64,000 nt of DNA, taken from the NCBI GenBank assembly GCA_030704615.1, contig CM060731.1, forward strand, positions 14,632,001 through 14,696,000, read 5' to 3'. A model generated the notes under the pieces. It was not told the origin of the DNA. It did no database searches and saw only the letters and a program-made list of their open reading frames with translations. Shown here one piece after another: positions 58,001 through 64,000 of the stretch; position 1 is the first letter of the stretch; every line of letters begins with the position of its first letter. The stretch comes from Takakia lepidozioides. Taxonomy: Eukaryota; Streptophyta; Takakiopsida; Takakiales; Takakiaceae. A program made the position numbers and the translations under genes.

Positions 58001-61000
58001 TCCCTCGAGCTTTAGTTGCTTTTGGGCTGTTTGTGGCCCCTCGCTCTTTCTTGTTTCTTTCTTCCCCTTCAGCAGTAGTTGCTTTTGGGCTACTTTTTGA
58101 CTTTGGTTTTGTCTCCTCTCTCTTGTTTTTTCACGTTTTGTCCCATAAGCTCTTTGAGCTTTCCGCGGATGTTACAAAGTACCATTTCATTTCATTTCTA
58201 TTCCTCTTGTCCCATAAGCTCTTTGAGCTTCCTGCGGACGTTATAAAGTACCATTTCATTTCACTTCTTACAATCTTTCTGACAAGGTTACAAGCCCTTC
58301 TACCCAATGGGCTAACAGTCTGGGCCCTCAGAACAAAACCGCCGGTTTCAAGACCTCCTGGTATGCTTGGGTCTCTAACATTTTTGGACTCTCCATTGCT
58401 TCCCTACTGCCATGAAATACGGAGGGGGTGGAAATTGCGTCCAAGCAGGATCGCAATAGATGCATCAGACTTATGGAACCTCATGTCAGGCAAACATGGA
58501 AACCAGCCAATCTTTCAACAAAAGTTCTATTGGAAGACATTCTTGGTCCTCCGTGATGATAGAATCTTGCAGCCCATTTACCTGTCTGCAGCCCTATCTC
58601 ACTCTCATCAGGGAGGTTCAGGGTCCACAGCCTGCGGATAGAGACTGGTATGTGTGATAACCTGGAACACCTATGCCCTGCTTGCACTGGGTACAACAAA
58701 AGTGAAGAACATTTTTTTTGTCACTGCCCTTTCTACTATGAGAGCCATGGGAGGTTTTGATTGTCTATTCCGTGGTACCCAATCTCTCACGGAGGTCTTC
58801 CATTACGAGGATCAGAAATGCCTGGCAGCTTACCTGCACGAGGCATTGACTCTTCTACAATCCCTTGAGCAATAGTTGTTTTGGGCTACTTGTGGAGGGC
58901 CCCTCTCTCTTTCTTGTTTCTCGCTTCTCGTCCCATTTGCTCTTTGAGCTTTCTGCGGACGTTATAAAGTACCATTTCATTTCATTTCACTTCGTTCTCC
59001 TTTCTGATTACTAGGGATTGGAAGTTCAAAAGTTTTCTTGAGCGATTGTGAAAACGTGGTATATGATTGTGAGGTGACTTAAAAGCCCTCCACCAGTTGT
59101 GGCGGTTACAGCTCCCAGATTCTTGTAGGGTTGAGCAAGCTTGTGGTCTGACATGATTTTTGGAATTAGGTTTCAACACAACTGTTGATTAGTGAAAGAA
59201 TAAGAAAAGTGAAAACATAGTGTTGATGGGTGCTGCAGCTGATTGGTTTGAGATACATGAGACGCCACCTTTGGCGAAAGTGACTGTGGAAATTTTGGAG
59301 GCATCACAGCTTCGGGCTGCAGATATGAACGGTAAGTTACAGCTGCTTTTCTCAAATCACCTGATCTTGTCAGCTTATGTGGAGATTTGGCTGCATTATT
59401 GAAGCATGTAAATCTCATGGATTAGGCAAACCTGAGAGTACCCTTGTCATGCGGCTCTAGTCCCCCTCACTCAGACTGCCATGGTGATTGAAAACACTAG
59501 GATTTGCTCCTAAAGGATTATTGTTCTGTGCAGAGAATGCCCTCTATCTAAGTGGATCCTTATCTGCTATCTCCATTCTTTAGAGTCCTATCATGGGAAA
59601 CTAGACACTTTGATGGATGTTGAAGAGCAAGGTCAAATGATCTTGTCTCATTATGCCGGTTCAGTTGCAATGTTTAACATTCGACCTTGCAATGAACGCA
59701 TTCGTATGTTGAGAGTAACACCTAATTGGTCATTTGTGGAGTGGCTGATAGTTCATGGATAGCTTTTGGAATTATCCTGTGAAAGTGCCTCAAGAAACCC
59801 AACAGGGTGTTCAAGAATCAATGGAGCTATATGAAGCCAGAAGCAAACACTTTTCGCAAAGCTTTCGATGTTGGACCAACTTTCCGAACGCGATGTTAGA
59901 ACCATGCATGCAGTGATTGCCATTTGAAACAGATAACCCCTGTATTTGAAGAAACAGTGCAACCTTGTGGTCTCCTGTGACCAGATACACTTACTGATGG
60001 TGGCGGGCCTACCATGCAGGATTGTCTGACCCATTTGTGAAGGGTTCACTAGGGGGAAAGAGTTTCAAAACAAAAATTATATGGAAAACACTGGACCCAA
60101 AATGGAATGAGACGTTTCAATTGCCGATCGCCAGCTGGGAACTTCCAAATTTACTGTTTCTGCGTGTGCGGGACAAAGATCGGTTCCATGACGACGAGCT
60201 TGGGTTTCTCTCTCCCTATCATCTCTCTCTATTGTTCTGGCCAAACTGGGTGCGCAGGGTCTATGGCCCACTAGGCTATTGGCAAACAATATTCTATTTA
60301 TCTATTTATCTATCGATGGGCCTGGGTTTGCTGGGATGGGATGCTGGGATCAGTGTGAGTGTGGTTTGGATGTAGTAGTAGTTCTCTTAGGCATCCACAT
60401 CCTAAAGTAGGTATGATTCTTTTTTAGCATCCAACAGGTGGCCCAGTGGTTAGGGTACAAGGCCGCCTTCGTGGGTTCAAAGCCACATAGGCGTATGTTG
60501 GAGTTCACCCATTATATCCCACCCAGCTATAACAGGGGGATCCCAGGTCAACCAGTCACTGAATGTGTGTTTACCTGAGGACTTTCGAGTCTTTGTTATG
60601 GTGTAGAAGGTGTCCACCTTCCAAAGAAAAGGCAGGAGCCCTCTGGGGTGAAGTGACACCATAAGATGCCTGTTTCGGCAAGAGTCTTTCTCTGATTCTT
60701 TTTGCTCTGGCCAGCCTTGCAAGAAGTCCCATGACTTTTGGATACTGCTTTGTTGTCCTGCAGGCATTGTATGGTGCAAGTCAACAATTTCCGAGACGGA
60801 CGTCGCCACGAAGAATGGCTACCCCTCCAAACTGTGAAGACAGGTCGGTTACACCTGGCAATCACTGTGGATGAAACCAAACCAAACTCTTCAAAGACAG
60901 ATGACGGCTGCCAGATATATGCTGATACACATGGCATCCAGGTCAGTCCTAATTGTGTTGAAGTTCATTGCTTTCATGAGCTTCTTGGATTTGCCACTGT

Positions 61001-62633
61001 CACTGGATGGTAGCTATGTCTCACTTGAGGCAATCATGAGACTTGCCTTACTGTAGTTTGGAGGCCATACAGTGTACAGTTTAAACAGAGTGAAAAAAGT
61101 GGAAAAGGTGAAAAGCAGAATGTAGGGGGAGGGGTGCACTCTAGAGAGCTTTGGCAAACTATGAATTGAAAATGACTCCTGTGAAAAGAGAGAATACTGG
61201 CTTGAAGAGGTTCTGACATGATTGCCACTGAATACTGCAAATGAAATTGGTCTGCTACCAATTCAGCTTGTACTAGGGTTCATTTACAAAGATGTTTTTT
61301 TCTAATTCACAGTTCCATTTTCTGATTGTTGCAGCCTACGTCGCAAGAACTCCCAGCTAGTTCTTTACCATCAGCAGGAAAGTCCTCACCAAATCCTTAC
61401 ATGGAAAGGCAGAAAAGTCATTCGCTACTGGCTCAGAATAGTCAGTCCCTTCTCAGCAAAACCTCAACAAGTACACGAGTCGAGGACCAGATAAATCAAC
61501 CCCTTGTTGACAAGAGCTCATCACCTACTCCAGTTGAGATCCAGAAAGAACAAACCATACCTGATGACAGCTCAATCCCTGGTGCGATGCCAGGACAGGA
61601 GAGGGACGCTGTTGCAGGGGTAACGGATCCTGCACCAAAAGATGGAGAACTCTCTGACGAAGAAAGCAGTGATGCAGTTGATGTGGGGATAGGCTCGCCA
61701 GGTTCGATTTGTATTCTGCACCCTCGGAAGGTCGGGCCTTGCTCATGGCCTAGTCAAAAGTGGGGGGGTGCAAAGAAGATAGAAGAGTTAGTGAGAACCG
61801 AGTTATCGGATAACTCAGTTCTCAGATGGACACAAGGAGAGGCTTGTCTTGATGGTGAAGAAGACAGTGGTATTGACAAGCCGAAGTCTGGAGTCCAAAA
61901 GCTCTGGGATAACCGGCCTGGGGTATTACACTGGAACAAACCAGCAGTGGGGAAGAACACTGGTGTCGAGAAGTTAGACGACTGCAGCTTGGACCAGTCC
62001 TCTGATGAAAACTCATCCAAGGAACTTGTCACTGTTGGCCCCAATGGTACAGAAGTGCACCTAAAGCTTGAGAAAATGGTGGAACCAGGTGATGCTGCAG
62101 ACCGGTTGGCAGCAACTGGTTTTCACCCGCACCATGACCCAACAGTTTTGGATGCACAAAACTGGGATCATGACACAATGGGTAGTGAGGGGATCCACGA
62201 GTGTAGCGATGCAATTACCCCAGACAGTCACTTAGATAGTGTCTCTGAATCTCCAAATGCAGGGCAAACAATGAAAAGCAAGGCTAAAGGTTTTCTCAAG
62301 CAAGCTGGAAAAGCTGCACATGCTATGGGGCATACCCTCAGCAGCCGACTAAAACCCAGAAAACTTGCAGATCATCGTGAAGATGGCATTGAATCTGATG
62401 AGTTGACCCAGAGCTCCGGAGAGCTGGATGAAGGGGGTCAACTTGCTGGCACTCGACCAATCATTTCTACTGAAAACCCTACTGAGTGTGGTATAAAGTC
62501 CAGTGAACAAGGGCCTCCAGAGAGTGGAGCTCATGACACATCTCCTATTTTGAGTGGGTTAGGTGGTGCACCCCCTGGAAGACATCCACCTGACCCACCA
62601 GTACACCCGAGTGGAGATATATCAACTAGATAA
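49099..62633 (+). CDS. NTMC2T6: SMP/C2 domain membrane-contact-site protein, plant NTMC2T6 type
   Basis: Plant tricalbin/synaptotagmin-like protein expected to bridge ER and another membrane and carry lipid through its SMP domain. Twelve exons in phase: 49099-49278, 53182-53256, 53756-53896, 54498-54620, 55708-55839, 56294-56446, 56782-56823, 57382-57475, 59239-59331, 60020-60203, 60764-60941, 61335-62633 (TAA); 2,694 bases, 897 residues. N-terminal membrane segment at residues 22-60 (VGLVLFIAWIAASLRC). SMP domain about 86-290: GETVRWMNQTLESIWPVFLE, PWFLNKYKPWTA, MHRRLGFGLWTSFHLSN, RPLFDYGVDVTELPG, PNMLVVDVEKLM. C2 domain about 318-445: ADMNGLSDPFVKGSLGGKSF, KTLDPKWNETFQLP, RVRDKDRFHDDELG, with the acidic Ca-binding loops kept. 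C-terminal 430 residues are polar and disordered, ending in KGFLKQAGKAAHAMGHTLSS. Introns carry LINE and SINE insertions in both orientations. Confidence 0.92.
50055..52750 (-). mobile_element. LINE-B copy 2, long open RT frame, antisense in intron 1 of SMP/C2 gene
   Basis: Minus-strand open frame of 914 codons from 52909 to 50165; element-derived sequence starts near FPSISLPVRIPSASLPLHPR at about 52,740, the residues before it being host intron. RT blocks in order: GRAVDISGLQSEFIKHAAPT, TNYRTIMVSSLLAKLFGAVV, GQAGFRRNRSTIDHIFTLQV, CFVDFHKAFDSVPRDLL, GVKQGCPLSPTLFGIYIDVL, catalytic YADDVALLAQ, then the C-terminal CPACIGRSKEIETEEHFFFY knuckle. No endonuclease domain, so it is 5'-truncated. The 3' UTR carries the GAGCTT stem-loop and a CATTT-repeat tail at 50055-50076. 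Lack of stops indicates a young insertion. Confidence 0.93.
54700..54900 (-). mobile_element. Two solo LINE-A-like 3' ends, reverse
   Basis: GCCTCGTGGCCATAGACCCT then GCCCATTTGGC at about 54716-54745, and again GCCTTGCGGCCATAGACCCC then GCCAGTTTGGGTGG at 54858-54892: reverse complements of the LINE-A 3' block. In intron 4 of the SMP/C2 gene. Confidence 0.6.
55005..55460 (-). mobile_element. Degraded LINE-B 3' fragment, reverse
   Basis: GAAAGCTCAAAGAGCTCATG then GGGACAAGAG is the LINE-B terminal stem-loop on the minus strand; GTCAGTGCAGGTAGTCTGCG and CATCTCTAATCCTCGTAATG further on match the reversed C-terminal coding part (compare 50190-50250). Confidence 0.65.
57900..58985 (+). mobile_element. 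Nested LINE-B fragments, sense orientation
   Basis: At least three 3' ends in a row. 57920-58020 matches the C-terminal coding end (CTCACGGAGGTCTTCCATCA, GACAATCCCTCGAGC). 58138-58200 and 58205-58265 are two terminal stem-loops with GCTCTTTGAGCTT and CATTT tails. 58265-58875 is a longer, frameshifted ORF piece ending GGTACCCAATCTCTCACGGA ... CTACAATCCCTTGAGCAATAG, with its own stem-loop and tail at 58935-58988. All lie in intron 8 of the SMP/C2 gene. Confidence 0.8.
60222..60310 (+). mobile_element. LINE-A-like 3' end with (CTAT)n tail
   Basis: CCAAACTGGGTGCGCAGGGT then CTATGGCCCACTAGGC and GGCAAACAA resemble the LINE-A 3' block; followed by TCTATTTATCTATTTATC. It begins about 20 bases after the exon 10 donor of the SMP/C2 gene. 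Confidence 0.6.
60437..60500 (+). mobile_element. tRNA-derived SINE head
   Basis: A box TGGCCCAGTGG (60439-60449) and B box GGGTTCAAAGCC (60473-60484), in intron 10 of the SMP/C2 gene. Confidence 0.6.
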
Positions 62634-63181
62634 TATAACACACGCGGATGCCTCGTTTTCAAGTCTCCCACAACCAGAAGCTGTGAAGCTCAGCTCCATT
62701 ATTCTGGAGCGAGAACTAAGGTGTGATGCCAGTGCTCTCACTCACCAATTTCTCAACCTGTTGACAGAGGGAATGATAGACATTCTTCTACATTTGGATT
62801 CTGAGTTGCAGTGCAGAAACAGACATCTGCTTAGCTCTCTATTCAACACAACTAGATCCTGTCATTCACCTTCTGGACTACAATGAAAAACGGAAGGCAG
62901 TGTAACACAATCCCATGGGGATGACGGCCTTGCCTTAGTCCTGGTTGAATTTCATTTAGTATTTCACCCTCTAATGTCTTTGGGTTAGACAGAGGTTCGT
63001 GATACTAGAATTCCAGAGTGAGGACAGACGACAGTTCTTAAGAGCTATAGCCGACAATAGCAACTCACAGTGTGTTTCCTATGAAGGGCCTTGACCCCTT
63101 ATCTGCATGATGATGCTGGTTATTTGCAGGCCCATCATTCCTAATAGACAGCAGGAAACGGTAGTATTTAGTTGTTCAAAC

Positions 63182-63695
63182 CAGTGTTGGACTGGTATCA
63201 AGTTTTTTACATACGAGACTGGTCCTGGTACCAGGCGTATACAAAACTTTCATACCAGTCTGGTCTGTATAATGGTGGATGTATTTTTTTCCAGATACTG
63301 GTATGAATATGAGTATCATGACCACAATACCAGCTGGTATGAGTGGTATGAGATATCAACTCTGGTATCATTCCAAAGCCATCTTGAGTTACAAATTTAT
63401 CAAGTGGCAAGTATCAAGTGAAAACAAATAAAATATACATAAGAAGTAAATATACATAAGTACAAATATATAGGCATATGTACACATAAATTAATTCAGT
63501 ATACATACCAGAGTAAATGAGGAAGACGATGGGGGTGTACGGGTATTGTGGCTGGTATGAAAGAACTGATACCAGCCTGGTCCGGTATCTGACCAAGTAT
63601 TCTCCCAAATGATACCAGACTGGTCTGGTATCTAATACCAGTGCATATACCAGTATTATGTACCAGTCCTTCACCTATATACCAGTCCAACACTG
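63182..63695. mobile_element. hAT-type MITE with 8-bp target duplication
   Basis: Terminal inverted repeats start CAGTGTTGGACTGGTAT and end ATACCAGTCCAACACTG. The 8 bases GTTCAAAC flank both ends (63174-63181 and 63696-63703) as a perfect target-site duplication, the hallmark of hAT elements. The 514-base body has many TACCAG/CTGGTA repeats and no transposase. Confidence 0.92.
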
Positions 63696-63703
63696 GTTCA
63701 AAC

Positions 63704-64000
63704 CTTAGAATATCAGGTTAACATTTCCATTTGTAAGACATTGGAACAGTAAAGAAGGGTGAGAAATGGTGGGCTTGTGAATCAGTGTCTGTCCAGTGTT
63801 TATGAGATGGATGTATGACTCAGGAATTTTTGTACTTGTCCATTTCACCACTTATGTCTAATCCTACTCATCTACAACAGGTGAACAACATCGGCTCTTC
63901 AATTGTTAGAATGTTTTTTGTTACCCAAAGTTTTTCATTAGTTGTGGAGACATGTCTATCACTTGCCGGACCTGCCAAACCTCACAAAGAAGCCTTGATT
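63704..64000. other. Window end, nothing recognised
   Basis: No gene, repeat or motif I can support. Confidence 0.4.

Noticed and set aside
61791-61824. Inverted repeat GAGAACCGAGTTATC / GATAACTCAGTTCTC in the last SMP/C2 exon
   Set aside because: One short inverted repeat inside a continuous coding frame; no evidence of a second copy, intron use or regulatory role.
62563-62886. 108-codon plus-strand frame after the SMP/C2 stop
   Set aside because: It overlaps the true C terminus in another frame and has no domain; removing the candidate intron at 61702-61825 shifts to that frame but meets a stop within about 50 codons. Taken as 3' UTR.

Overview
The window looks like nuclear DNA from a land plant that makes swimming sperm (bryophyte, lycophyte, fern, or a seed plant such as a cycad or Ginkgo). 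The reasons are intron-rich genes with GT-AG borders, plastid-type and plant-type proteins (Ycf20-like, plant SMP/C2 protein, PLS-type PPR fragments, plant O-fucosyltransferase) and, in the same window, the ciliary protein IFT139/TTC21B, which flowering plants have lost. Species cannot be decided from the sequence.

Layout. 1-8.3 kb: C-terminal half of IFT139 (+), eight exons, with a 4.2-kb intron filled by LINE fragments. 8.8-10.9 kb: a DUF309 protein (-, three exons). 11.4-12.6 kb: 20S proteasome alpha7/PAD1-type subunit (+, three exons), divergent from the DUF309 gene. 14.5-17.3 kb: EMC4 (-, five exons found), divergent from a Ycf20-like plastid protein at 17.7-19.0 kb (+, two exons). For these genes I rebuilt exon chains whose splice phases agree.

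20.5-39 kb is a different compartment: decayed or unknown genes in introns and exons full of stops, three FCP1/NIF-like HAD phosphatase-related units (-), a broken hAT transposase (-), a plus-strand region coding degenerate repeats that resemble the RNA polymerase II CTD (YSPxSP), a family of about ten 24-nt palindromes, and two tandem arrays of a GCGACCGCC/GGCGGTCGC palindrome that bracket about 7 kb.

39-49 kb is mostly intergenic: PPR-derived fragments, two exons of an O-fucosyltransferase-like gene (-), a G-rich tract, a strong 46-bp-arm foldback at 47.2 kb and a tRNA-type SINE. 49.1-62.6 kb: one large gene (+, twelve exons, 897 codons in frame) for a plant SMP/C2 membrane-contact-site protein of NTMC2T6 type; its introns hold a nearly full-length LINE reverse transcriptase (-) and several LINE and SINE pieces. 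At 63.2-63.7 kb lies a clean hAT-type MITE with a perfect 8-bp target duplication.

The host genes are ordinary housekeeping or organelle genes and do not form a pathway. The unusual material is the 20.5-39 kb compartment. All gene assignments rest on reading translated sequence and remembered family patterns; no database search was run.
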